A DNA stretch of 64,000 bases. It comes from Termitomyces sp. T153. Lineage: Eukaryota > Basidiomycota > Agaricomycetes > Agaricales > Lyophyllaceae. The stretch is from NCBI GenBank assembly GCA_018296165.2, contig JACKQL020000101.1:1-64000 (forward strand), in the 5' to 3' direction. Each line of letters starts with the position of its first letter. Within the stretch, counting starts at the first letter, position 1. The position numbers and the translations under genes were made by a program. Positions 22,771-33,719 of the stretch are shown piece by piece. Under the pieces are notes generated by a model that was not told the DNA's origin, did no database searches, and saw only the letters and a program-made list of their open reading frames with translations.

Positions 22771-23929
22771 TGTCACGACCCGTCCCCTGGACCCCTGCAC
22801 ATTGTCCAGCAACCTCCAGTTCCCCAAAACCCCCAATGCTCCACCAAACTTCTGCCCATGCCCCACGCCTATTTTGGCTAACTCCGACGCCTCCCCAGCT
22901 AACTCCGACGGCCCCCTGGCCAACTTTGGTGCCTTCCCTGCAGCCACTGACACTTACTCTGGATCTCCCAAACCCCGAGAACCACCCCCGCTGTTCCCGA
23001 TCTTCGCCACCCATCATCAACTCAACACCCTGGCTCCTCTGGCCCATTCCAGAGTATCACGACAACCTCGGGGTGACCCGCATTCCCAAATGATCCCATC
23101 AACATATCAATGTGGCCCGACCCTTGATTGCAACCAACACCTGCCAACTCCGTCGAGCTCTGCCAAGCCCCGCCGCCACAGCTGACATACTCCGAAGTTC
23201 TCCAGTAGTCAGTATATAAGACGTCAAGTAGCTCTTTGTACCCTAGTCTTGATTTTGCTTAACGTTACCTATGGTCTGATTGTTTCCTTCTTGTGTTTCA
23301 TGTTCCATGTCTTGTTTTCCTTACTCTCAGTCTCCCGGTCTTATCTCAGTCTCCCAGTCTTATCCCAGTCTCCCGGTCTTGTCTTGTCTCCATTTTGTTA
23401 TCATTCTTGTTATCGTTTCGTATCTCTGCGCGAACCTATTCTTGTTCCATCTCGACTCCATTTCATTTTGTCCGACGCTGTCCTGGTGACTCCGTCCAGC
23501 CATTGCACCCAAGTCTTCCTCAACCTTAATGACCTCACAAACTCCACAATTATGATTACAAACCCTGACACTCTTTCACCAGATCCAAACCCCGTTCTTC
23601 ACTTGGTCCCAGACTCCATCAACTCCAATTGATCCTCCATCAAACCCTGGCTCCGCTCCCATTGATCATGTAGCCACCTACTCCTTCACGTCTGCGAATC
23701 TCCCATACAGTCTTCTGCCTGAACCCTGCCAAGCCCATCCCATTTCCTTGCAACCTGACTTCTCCGGACCTCCCCGGACCTGTCCGGATCACATCCCACT
23801 GACTATCTGCACAAGCAATCAGTGTCCAGAACACTTTCGAGTGTTTGGTTGCCAGTGCAAGGGGATCACACCTGCCTAGTAAGGACTCGCCCAGTGCAGC
23901 TGAGCCCCCAGGGTCAGTGGAACCTGACA
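22771..23929 (+). repeat. Central LTR of element C
   Basis: 1159 bp, TGTCACGACCCG...AACCTGACA. TATA box 23213-23220, start motif AGTCTTGATTTT from 23245 (32 bp on; one mismatch to the family motif). Confidence 0.95.
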
Positions 23930-23930
23930 T

Positions 23931-23942
23931 AATATCAAGACT
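23931..23942 (+). promoter_or_regulatory. Self-primer binding site of element C
   Basis: AATATCAAGACT begins one base after the LTR. It pairs with the 5' end predicted for the element transcript (11 of 12 with its own LTR, 12 of 12 with those of B and D). Confidence 0.8.
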
Positions 23943-23949
23943 CTACCTT

Positions 23950-24420
23950 ACCCTGTCTGTGATGCCCACATTATCTCCGCACACACAATCAAATAACTCT
24001 GATGTCTATGGTCTACCCGTGCCTGGAAACCCTTGTGATTCATACGGCCCTGCCCAATTTGCCAAGGCACATTGAGTCGCGGATCCAACACCAAACGTCC
24101 CCTCCGCTCCGGTTACATCCATACAACGACTCCCCCCATGGACACCCTCCCCAACCCACACCCAACCTTGAACCCCTCATGCAGACCGTCAAATCATCTC
24201 CCACCCCACCCTTACCCTCTCTGCCAAATCCGTTCCCTCCCACAAAGTTGACTCCGATGTCACCCAAAGAACAGCATCCTAAAACCTGGCAACCATTCAA
24301 CCAAATGAGCAACAATGCCTCCGGCACCACGCCAACCCCCCTACAAACAATAATTCCAACCTGCCGCGAAACAGTCACCCATTGCGTGAAGGATTGCCAG
24401 CCACAATGAGACCACTGAGA
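23950..24420 (+). pseudogene. gag N-terminal remnant of element C
   Basis: Downstream of the primer site the frame gives a start corresponding to that of gag in G, sharing SNNSDVYG / LTDVYG-type residues, and then GPAQFAKAH before a TGA. Elements B and D stop at the same codon, so the break was present in their common ancestor. Beyond it the frame is Pro/Thr/Ser-rich and cannot be matched to capsid or zinc knuckle. Confidence 0.6.
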
Positions 24421-27260
24421 ATGCGCTTCCCCAAAGCCCGCCCATGGATCCACCAACCCACTAGCAACCCCGCAGACCAACGAATGCGACTAATCACCAA
24501 CAACATCACTGAACCCTACTATCGACCCCCCAACCCTCACCCCAACCACCCCCGAGGAACTATGCCCTCCAACAACTAGCCCTGAAACCACCAAAATCAA
24601 GCTCAACCCAACAACCCCAACAACAGAGCAAGAACCCCAGACCTAGGCTATGCTCCAACCCCAGAACCTGCTTCTGGACCTCAGTCGACTCAGCCATCAC
24701 CTCCGCCCAACAAATAAAGGGGCCCCAACACCTCCGACCCAACCCTGACAACCCTGGAACAAGACCAAGACATCCCTGAGCTTCTAGACGGTCAGGAAAA
24801 GAATGGCTATGCACCCTCCACCCCGCCGCCTAAAGCACAGCCCCAAAGTTAATGAGGAGAACCACGGCACCCCAACTCTTGACAAGGGACAACTCCAGAC
24901 CGCGCCACTATTTCAACACCTTCTTCCACACAATCCGGAAACCCTGACATTGAGGACCCTTGACGCCAACCCTCCCCGCATGCCACTCCCGAACCTAAAC
25001 TCCACCACCAGACTCTGCCACCTCCCACAAAGGAATCCCCAGCATAGGAGCCACCCCGAACTAACTATAGGAAAAAGGACCCTATACAAAGTAGTTCCCC
25101 TAAGTACTCTAAATTCGCTGACATGTTCATATAAGGGAGGGAGAAGCCCCACCATCATCCAGAGAACATTGATCAGCCACTCAAGCGACCTGACGACCCA
25201 AAGGGCACATGCTCCGATATCCTTAAAGGACCTCCCCCACCTGGCTCAATGACCCAAACAATCCTGTGCCAGCCCAAAACTGCCCGACCCACCCCTCTGA
25301 CCCACTCTGAACCCCTCAACACAGCTCCGGACCCTGGCAACACGACTCCAGGGCCTCCGCTCCGACTACAACATTTGATCAGGGGGACTTACGGCACCAG
25401 CCCAACAACAATGCCCTGGTAGCCCCAACTCTGCAACATAAATCACCACCAGCTCCGAATCCCGCCCCTACGCCAGAATATGTCCGTCAAACAGGGACCA
25501 CATCATCAGAGCACCCAGAAGCAAGCCACATACGAAGTATCCTCTTTGGAGTACCCAGAAGCAGGCCACATGCAAAGTAATCTCTCAGAGTACCCTAAAG
25601 GTTGCTGATGCCTTCCCCAAGAAGCAAGCGGTGCCTCTCCCCACTGCCACCCCCGCATTTGCAGCAATCTCCAGGCTGCTCTGGAACACGAATGAAGAGT
25701 TGCCTCAACCCTGCCGCGACTCCCAGGGAGTCCCACTACAGTGCCTCCCTGTGACCGACTTCCCCGCCGCCCCCCAACAATTGTGAACAACCATCTTCTC
25801 CCATCCAAGCTCAGCTCTAGGAGCCACCGCCACTCCTGCGTGACAACTCTGCTGCTCCGCAAACAACCCCACTCTGGAGCTCCCCCTCCAATTCACGACA
25901 CAACCCCACTCGCAAGTTAAGACCCAACCCCAACCCCTGCATCAACTCCGGACCCCTGGTACTTGCACTTGGAACTGCGGACCAACAAAATGCACCTCAG
26001 ACCCCTTCCTCTGCCCGCACCCCCCCCAAAGCCAACACAACCAACAAACCCCCCACTGAGTGACCCTTGTGTCAACTCCGGGACTGCCCACTTCTTCCCT
26101 GATGAAGGAACCACCAACCCCCAGGAAGGAACAACCCTCAGAACAAGCCCCGAAGCATCTCCGCTGAGGTGAGCCATTCCCCAACCAACCCTTGCGCTGC
26201 CCCTGCCCAAAAGAAACATCCACCAATACAACTCCAACAGACCTCCAAACTCGAGGGAGTGTCAGAAATACATAAGACCCCTCTGTCTGTCTCAGGACTT
26301 ACCTTTGGTCAGGAAAGCAATGTCACATAGATGATCCGGAACCTCAAATTTTGGCTCCGGACCCAAAGGAACTGGTCGGGACTGATCACCCCGCATCCTG
26401 CCCCCTCAGTCATCGACACTCCGGAGCACACCAAAGCACCACTCGAACATGCCCACTCACAGATGCAATACTCCAGAACATGACCTTGACCCGGACCAAC
26501 ACTCCGGAGCACAGCAAGCCTGATCCCGAGTGCCCTTCACCAAGCACAATACTCTGGAGCTTGCCCCGCACAACCCCACCAAATGAAAATCTCTGGGCAT
26601 CCTCAACCCAGAGATCCTCACCCTGAGGGAGTATCTCCGCCCCCACGCTGACCAAACCCACAGCCCAGAACCAGCTCCCGCCAACTTATTACAAGGACCC
26701 CCCTCCAGACCAACTATGCCGTGAGGATGATCCTCGCCCCACCAACCCCCACCAATGAAGAGGGCCCTGCCGCCTTTGCCACCAGTGCTGGCATAAGGGC
26801 CAGATCACGGGAAGACCTCCGTCCCCCCCGCCAACCGCACTGACAAGAAAACCAAAGCACCAAACCCCGCTGGACACACATGAAAGATTTGAAGGTCTGC
26901 CCTCCTGTACCAACACAGCACACATCCCCGCCGCAGACTAAAGAAAACCCCTACACTCCTGGTCAGAAATTCCGAGAATCAAACCCAATAACACCACCCA
27001 AAATGCCACGGAACTCCACAGGAGAACTCCCACTACCCCCGCCAAACCTTGGGAGCCCTCCCTGCAATGCTCCACCCCGTCCCAACAAACCCCAGGACTA
27101 GCCAGCACAGACAGCACTAGCGGGCGTAACCCCCGCCTCTGGGTTCCCTAGAAATTCAACTCCCACTCACACCCCTGCGTGTTTCGCTTACTTCGCCCTC
27201 ATACAAACTAAAACCTCACTTCACATGCCCAGGGGTCAAGAAAAGAACATGTTTGTGTAC
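24421..27260 (+). other. Long non-coding internal region of element C
   Basis: No RT, RNase H or integrase motif. Near 25070-25150 a short match to the pre-RT segment of G and A is left (ILYEVVP...FADMF in A; TLYKVVP and AAATTCGCTGACATGTTC here). Short tandem units with GGGTACTC lie at 25540-25600. The region is shared with D and B. It could act in cis for packaging, as in other large non-autonomous LTR elements. Confidence 0.6.
27110..27230 (+). repeat. Block shared by A, C, D and G between pol and opposite-strand gene
   Basis: Contains GTAACCCCCGCCTCTGGG-, ATTCAACTCCCAC- and GCTTACTTCGCCCTCA-like words also found at 57411-57492 (A), 36590-36690 (G, reverse) and 30943-31050 (D, reverse). 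It lies where the two convergent transcripts should end. Confidence 0.6.
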
Positions 27261-27337
27261 AAAAAAAAATTACATATATATAAAAGGCAAGGGAGGCAGC
27301 AAGTCTGAAAGCAACAAGAAACGGGGCCGCACCCACC

Positions 27338-28489
27338 TCACTCCCTCCCCAGATCCCCCGGCAACCCTATCCCCAGATTGACTTCCATCTGGGCCTGCAC
27401 CACCGCCAAGACCTCTGCCAACCCTGGCAACACCTCCCCCGCATCAACCGCCACCTCCCACCATGACCCCAGGGCCACCGCATTGCGTCGCCAATGCCCT
27501 GCCAGCAACCTCTCCAATCGTGCCATCCCCTGCAACAACCCGTCCTGAATCAACACGAATGCCGTGGAGGCACCGTCCAAGAGGACCCAATGCTCCTGCA
27601 CCCAGCCTAACCCCAGAAAATGAACTGTCAGTAACAAACAGAGGAGTGGAAGACCACTCACAAAGAATCCCCACGCGCCCCAAAGTGGCCTCATTGGCCA
27701 ACCAATCCTCCCTCCGCCTCGCCACCTCCAGCTCTGCCCACAGCGCATCCCCCCCTGGAACTCATCCCCGCCCCTCCGCTTCCCCCGCAGGCTGCCCCTC
27801 CATCTGCGTCAGATGCTCCTGCAAGCCCTGCACCTCTAACACTCGCTCCATCGCCACACGCACCAATGTGTTCCTTTCCCACTCCATTGCCTCTTTCTCC
27901 GTCTGCGCCACATCATGGTCCTCCCTCGCCCATTGGAGCTCACCCTCCCGTACTGCCAATGACATCATCAAAGCCTCCACCTGCTTGTGAAGGAAGACCT
28001 CTGTGATCAAAGGAATAGGCGTGGGGGGACTCGACGACCATTCCAGGGGAACACCTGGGGTGGGAGAAAAGAGAAGAGACTCTGGAGGCCCTGCCAACAG
28101 CTCGCACCCACGCGGCCTCTTGCTGGGTCCCGCCCCCAAGGATGGGGAGGCTCAGCGCTTCCCACAAATCACCGCCGAGGATGCCCCCTTTCCCCAACCA
28201 CCCCGCGAAAGCCCCGCCTTCCCCGCAGACCGCCCCATGCTCCCCTCCTTTGGCAACGCGGGACAAAACTTGGTCCGCTTCGGGACCCCTGGAAAATCCA
28301 CCACCACCACCACGGACAACTCTACAAAAACCCCGTCAGTCATCCCAAGAAGACAAGTCAACACCACTTATGACTCCGGTCCCTGACACTAGCGCAGCGC
28401 CGACGCTCAAACTCCTCCCCCCCACTGTCGTACACCACCACCTTGTCCAAATCAGTGGGAGAGACTACTGGAATGCTGGGAGAAGACAT
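27338..28489 (-). pseudogene. Spliced opposite-strand gene of element C (no Cys cluster)
   Basis: Exons 28368-28489, 27662-28321 and 27338-27606; introns 28322-28367 (46 bp, GACTGAC branch, TTTTTGTAG) and 27607-27661 (55 bp, GTGAGT...TTAG). It starts MSSPSIPVVSP. Exon 2 holds VPKRTKF, a basic GPSKRPRG and a long coiled coil (about 27780-28010). The last exon starts in the codon split by the intron (C in CWVQEHW), the position seen in A, D and G. Two TGA codons stand where CGA would give Arg. The Cx2C cluster is missing. Confidence 0.75.
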
Positions 28490-28701
28490 GACGAAATTTG
28501 GGAAATCCCGGGGTACGTCCAAGGCTTTTAATTGATTGAAGAGAACCCTGATGAAGCGGCGGCTGCGCTTCAACTTCGTCTCCCACACTGCTATCACTCA
28601 CTGCAGACTGATCAATATTGCTTGGCTTTGACTCCCATGCCCTGCCGATCCCCATCCTGCTCCCCGCATCTCAAAGGGTCTTGACACTGAAGGGGGGGTG
28701 A

Positions 28702-29884
28702 TGTCACGACCCATCCCCTGGACCCCCGCACATCATCCAGCAACCTCCCAATTCCCCAAAACCCCCGACACTCCACCGAACTTCTGCCCATGCCCCGCGC
28801 CTATTTTGGTTAGCCCCAACGCAACCTCAGCTAACTCCGACGCCTCCCTGGCTAACTCCGACGCCTCCCCGGCTAACTCCGACGCCTCCCCAGCTAACTC
28901 CGACGGCCCCCTGGCCAACTTTGACACCTTCCCCACAGCCACTGACACTTACCCTGGATCTCCCGAACCCCAAGAACCACCCCCGCTGTTCCCAATCTTC
29001 GCCACCCATCATCAACTCAACACCCTGGTTCCTCCGACCCATTCCGGAGTATCACAACTACCTTGGGGCGACCCGCATTCCCAAATGATCCCATCAACAT
29101 ATCAGTGTGGCCCAACCCTTGATCGCAACCGACACCTGCCCACTCCGTTGAGCTCCGCCAAGCCCCGCCGCCACAGCTGACGTACTCCAAAGTTCTCTGG
29201 TAGTCAGTATATATGACGTCGAGTAGCTCTTCATACTCTAGTCTTGATTTTGCTTAACGTTACCTATGGTCTGATTGTTTCCTTCTTGTGTTTCATGTTT
29301 CGTGTTCTGTTTTCCTTATCTCAGTCTCCTGGTCTTGTCTTGTCTCCATTTCGTTATCATTCTCATTATTGTTTTGTATCTCCACTCGAATCTACCTTGT
29401 TCCATATTGACTCCATTTCATCTTGTCCGACACTGTCTCGGTGACTCCATCCAGCCATTGTGCCCAAGTCTTCCTCAACCTTAATGACCTCACGAACTCC
29501 GTGATTATGATTACGAACCCTGGCACTCTTTCACCAGATCTGAACCCCGTTCTTCACTTGGTCCCAGACTCCATCAACTCCAATTGATCCTCCATCAAAC
29601 CCTGGCTCTGCTCCCATTGATCACGTAGCCGCCTACTCCTTCGTGTCCACGAATCTCCCATACAGTCTTCTGCCTGAACCCCGCCAAGCCTGTCCCATTT
29701 CCTTGCAACCCGACTTCTCCGGACCTCCCTGGACCTGTCCGGATCACATCCCACCAACTATCTGCACAAGCCATCAGTGTCCAGAACGCTTTCGAGTGTT
29801 CAGTTGCCAGTGCAAGGGGATCACACCCGCCTAGTAAGGACTCGCCCAGTGCAGCTGAGCCCCTGGGGTCAGCGAAACCTGACA
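28702..29884 (+). repeat. 3' LTR of element C
   Basis: 1183 bp. It is preceded by the polypurine tract AAGGGGGGG (28690-28698). It has extra copies of a 21-bp unit (CTAACTCCGACGCCTCC-type) at 28829-28915 compared with the LTR at 22771. Confidence 0.95.
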
Positions 29885-31821
29885 CATGGGGCAGTCTGCA
29901 GGGAAGGTGGGGTTTTCACGGGGTGGTCAGGGAAAGGGGGTGTCCTCGGCGGTGATTTGTGGGAAGCGCCAAGCCTCCCCGTCCTTGGGGGTGGGACCCA
30001 GCAAGAGGCCGCATGGGCGCAAGCCATCGGCGGGGCCTCCAGAGTCTCTCCTCTTCTCTCCTACTCCGGGTGTTCCCTTGGAACGGTCGTCGAGTCCCCC
30101 CACGCCTATTCCTTCAATCACGGAGGTCTTCCTTCACAAGCAGGTGGAGGCTTTGACAATGTCGTTGGCAGCACAGAAAGGTGAGCTCCGACGGGCAAGG
30201 GAGGACCGTGACATGGCATGGATGGAGAAAGAGGCAATGGAGTGGGAAAGGAACACATTGGTGCGTGTGGCGATGGAGCGAGTGTTAGAGGTGCGGGGCT
30301 TGCAGGAGCATCTGACGCAGATGGAGGGGCAGCCTGCGGGGGAAGCGGAGGGGCGGGGATGAGTTCCAGGGGGGGATGCGCTGTGGGCAGAGCTGGAGGT
30401 GGCGAGGCGGAGGGAGGATTGGTTGGCCAATGAGGCCACTTTGGGGCGCGTGGGGATTCTTTGTGAGTGGTCTTCCACTCCTCTGTTTGTTACTGACAGT
30501 TCATTTTCTGGGGTTAGGCTGGGTGCAGGAGCATTGGGTCCTCCTGGATGGTGCCTCCACGGCGTTCACATTGATTCAGGACAGGTTGATGCAGGGGTCT
30601 GCGGTTCAGCCCCCAGAGTTGCAGCAGGGGATGGCACGATTGGAGAGGTTGCTGGCAGGGCATTGGCGATGCAATGCGGTGGCCCTGGGGTCATGGTGGG
30701 AGGTGGCAGTTGATGCGGGGGAGGTGTTGCCAGGGTTGGCAGAGGTCTTGGCGGTGGTGCAGGCCCAGATGGAAGTCAATCTGGGGATAGGGTTGCCGGG
30801 GGATCTGGGGAGGGAGTGAGGTGGGTGCGGCCCCGTTTCTTGTTGCTTTCGGACTTGCTGCCTCCCTCGCCTTGTATATATATGTAATTTTTGTACACGA
30901 ACATGTTCTTTTCTTGATCCCTGGGCATGTGAAGTGAGGTTTTAGTTTGTATGAGGGCGAAGTAAGCGAAACATGCAGGGGTGTGAGTGGGAGTTGAATC
31001 CCTAGTGAGTCCAGAGGCGGGGGTTACACCTGCTAGTGCCGTCTGTGCTGGCTAGTCCTGGGGTTTGTCGGGATGGGGTGGAGCATTGCAGGGAGGGCTC
31101 CCAAGGTTTGGCGGGGATAGTGGGAGTTCTCCTGTGGAGTTCCGTGGCATTTTGGGTGGTGTTATTGGGTTTGATTCTCAGAATTTCTGACCAGGGGTGT
31201 AGGGGTTTTCTTCAGTCTGTGGCGGGGACGTGCGCTGTGTTGGTACAGGAGGGTGGACCTTCAAATCTTTCATGTGTGTCCAGCGGAGTTTGGTGCTTTG
31301 GTTTTCTTGTCAGTGCAGTTGGTGGGAGGGACGGAGGTCTTCCCGTGATCTGGCCCTTATGCCGACGCTGGTGGCAAAGGCAGTGGGGCCCTCTTCATTG
31401 GTGGGGTTGGTGGGGTGAGGTTCGTCCTCACAGCATAGTTGGTTCGGAGGGGGGGTCCTTGTAATAAGTTGGCGGGAGCTGGTTCTCTGGTCGTCCTGGG
31501 CTGTGGGTTTGGTCAGCGTGGGGGCGGAGATACTCCCTTGGGGTGAGGATCCAATTCCTTGACTTGGGTTTCCCTGGGATCTATGTTTTGGTGGGGCTGC
31601 ATATGGCGGGGTTTTTGAGAGTCCCGGAGTTCTTTTTTGTCTTCTCATTGGGAGCAATCTGTGTTGGGCAAGGGGAGTGGGACGGTGGTGGGCTGGGACT
31701 CTGAGGGCGGGGTCGCGGCGTGTGACGTCCTCTGCTGGTTGTGGGTGGGCGGCACTTCCTTCAGTGTCAAATTATTGTCGGGGCGTGCGGCATCTTTTGG
31801 GGAGGGCATTAGCAACCTTAG

Positions 31822-31910
31822 GGTACTCCGGAGAGGGTACTTTGCATGTGGCCTGCTTCTGGGTACTCCAAAGAGGACACTTTGCATGTGGCTTGCTTCT
31901 GGGTACTCCC
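31822..31910 (+). repeat. Short tandem repeat, unit about 44 bp, in element D
   Basis: GGGTACTCC and CTTTGCATGTGGC recur with the same spacing (near 31822, 31861 and 31900). The same words occur in reverse in element C at 25540-25600. In B the stretch is shorter. Confidence 0.7.
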
Positions 31911-32120
31911 ATGATGTGGTCCCTGTTTGACGGACATATTCCGGCGTAGGGGTGGGATTCAGAGCTGGTGGTGATTTATGTTGCAGAGTTGGGGCTATCA
32001 GGGCATTGTTGTTGGGTTGGCGCCATAGGTCCCTTGATCAAATGTTGGAGTCGGAGCAGAGGCCCTGGAGTCGTGTTGCCAGGATCCGGAGCTGCGTCGA
32101 GGGGTTCAGAGTGGGTCAGA

Positions 32121-32600
32121 GGGGTGGGTCAGGCAGTTTTGGGCTGGCGCAGGGTTGTTTGGGTCGTCAAGCCAGGTGGGGGAGGTCCTTTAAGGATATC
32201 GGAGCATGTGCTCTTTGGGTCGTCAGGTCGCTTGAACGGCTGATTGACGTTTTCTGGATGATGATGGGGCTTCTCCCTCCCTTATATGAACATGTCAACA
32301 AATTTAGAGTACTTAGGGGGACTACTTTGTATAGGGTCCTTTTTCCTATAGTGAGTTTGAGGGGTGGGTCGGGCAGTTTTGGGCTGGCACGGGATTGTTT
32401 GGGTCATTGAGCCAGGTGGGGGAGGTCCTTTAAGGATATCGGAGCATGTGCCCTTTGGGTTGTCAGGTCGCTTGAACGGCTGATTGACGTTCTCTGGATG
32501 ATGGTGGAGCTTCTCCCTCCCTTATATGAACATGTCAGTGAATTTAGAGTACTTAGGGGAACTACTTTGTATAGGGCCCTTTTTCCTATAGTGAGTTTGG
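32121..32600 (+). repeat. 240-bp tandem duplication in element D
   Basis: 32121-32360 and 32361-32600 are near-identical, each starting GGGGTGGGTC and ending GTGAGTTTG or GTGAGTTTGA. Elements C and B have one copy, so it arose in D. It covers the remnant of the pre-RT segment. Confidence 0.9.
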
Positions 32601-33179
32601 GGTGGCTCCTATGCTGGGGGTTCCTTTGTGGGAGGTGGCGGAGTCTGGTGGTGGAGTTTAGGTTTGGGAGTGGCATGCGGGGAGGGTTGGCGTCAAGGGT
32701 CCTCAATGTCGGGGGTTCCGGATTGTGTGGGAGTAGGTGTTGAAATAGTGGCGCGGTCCAGAGTTGTCGAGAGTTGGGGTGCTGTGGTTCTCCTCGTTAA
32801 CTTTGGGGCTGTGCTTTGGGCAGCAGGGTGGAGGTGCGTAGCCATTCTTTTCCTGACTGTCTAGAAGCTTGGGGATGTCTTGGTCTTGTTCCGGGGTTGT
32901 TGGGGTCAGGTCGGAGGTGTTGGGGCCCCTTTATTTGTTGGGTGGAGGTGATGGCCGAGTCAACTGAGGTCCAGAAGCAGGTTCTGGGGTTGGAGCATAG
33001 CCTAGGTCTGGGGTTCTTGCTCTGTTGTTGGGGTTGTTGGGTTGAGCTTGATTTTGGTGATTTCGGGGCTAGTTGTCAGAGGGCGTAGTTCCTTGGGGGT
33101 GGTCGCGGTGAGGGTTGGGTGGTCGGTAGTAGGGTTTGGTAATGTTCTTGGTGATTAGTCACATTCGTCAGTCTGCGGG

Positions 33180-33700
33180 GTTGCTAGTGGGTTGGTGGAT
33201 CCACAGGCAGGCTTTGGGGAAGCACGTTCTCAGTGGTCTCATCGTGGCTGGCGATCCTTCACGCAATGGGTGACTGTTTCACAGTGGGTTGGCATTATTG
33301 TTTGTTGGAGGGTTGTCGCAGTGCCGGAGACATTGTCGCTCATTTGGTTGGAGGGTTGCCAGGTTTTTAGAATGTTGTTCTTTGGGTGACATTGGGGTCA
33401 ACTTTGTGTGAGGGAACAGAGTTGGCGGAGAGGGTAAGGGTGGGGTGGGAGATGATTTGATGGTCTGCGTGAGGGGTTTGAGGTTGGGTGTGGGTTGGAG
33501 AGGGTGTCCATGGGGGGAGTCGTTGTATGGATGTAACCGGAGCGGAGGGGACGTTGGGTGTTGGATCCACGACTCAATGTGCCTCGGCAAATTGGGCAGG
33601 GCCGTATGAATCATAAGGGTTTCCAGGCACGGGTAGACCATAGACATCAGAGTTATTTGATCTTGTGTGCGGAGATAATGTGGGCATCACAGACAGGGTA
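33180..33700 (-). pseudogene. gag N-terminal remnant of element D
   Basis: The minus strand after the primer site repeats the gag start of C, including the SNNSDVYG-like residues and the stop after the GPAQFA..AH segment. Confidence 0.6.
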
Positions 33701-33706
33701 AGGTAG

Positions 33707-33719
33707 AGTCTTGATATTA
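33707..33719 (-). promoter_or_regulatory. Self-primer binding site of element D
   Basis: On the minus strand TAATATCAAGACT directly follows the 5' LTR and is complementary to the AGTCTTGATATT start motif within that LTR. Confidence 0.85.

Larger units (their letters stand above)
22147..29884 (+). mobile_element. Element C: tandem non-autonomous LTR element
   Basis: The insert is bounded by a perfect duplication CATGG (22142-22146 and 29885-29889). Its order is: first 453 bp of an LTR (22147-22599), the last 171 bp of an internal region (22600-22770), a complete LTR (22771-23929), a complete internal region (23930-28701), and a complete LTR (28702-29884). It is therefore an LTR-internal-LTR-internal-LTR tandem with most of the first unit deleted. 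It is of the same family as D but in the opposite direction. Confidence 0.92.
21879..30819 (+). pseudogene. Spliced opposite-strand gene of element D (no Cys cluster)
   Basis: Exon 1 is 21879-22013 (MSSPCIPVVSP start). Intron 1 is 22014-22059 (46 bp, ends TTTTTGTAG). Exon 2 is 22060-22146 joined to 29890-30462 across element C. The last intron is 30463-30517 (55 bp, GTGAGT, CTGAC branch, TTAG) and the last exon 30518-30819. The Cx2C cluster of the A and G genes is absent: the frame runs from VPKRTKF to GVGPSKRP directly. The coiled coil (about 30130-30340) and C-terminal domain (CWVQEHWVLLDGAS onward) are kept. A TGA at about 30359 is shared with element C, so the damage predates their separation. 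Confidence 0.75.

Noticed and set aside
20087..24409. Many long open frames within LTRs and in the C/D interior, rich in Pro, Ser, Thr or Gly
   Set aside because: They lie in GC-rich LTR or non-coding sequence, occur on both strands and in several frames at once, and show no domain.
27463..28531. Plus-strand frames over the opposite-strand gene of element C
   Set aside because: They are shadows of the minus-strand exons and cross the well-supported introns without conservation in A or G.
28829..28915. Short tandem units as a CRISPR array
   Set aside because: 21-bp units without spacers inside an LTR; minisatellite slippage explains them.
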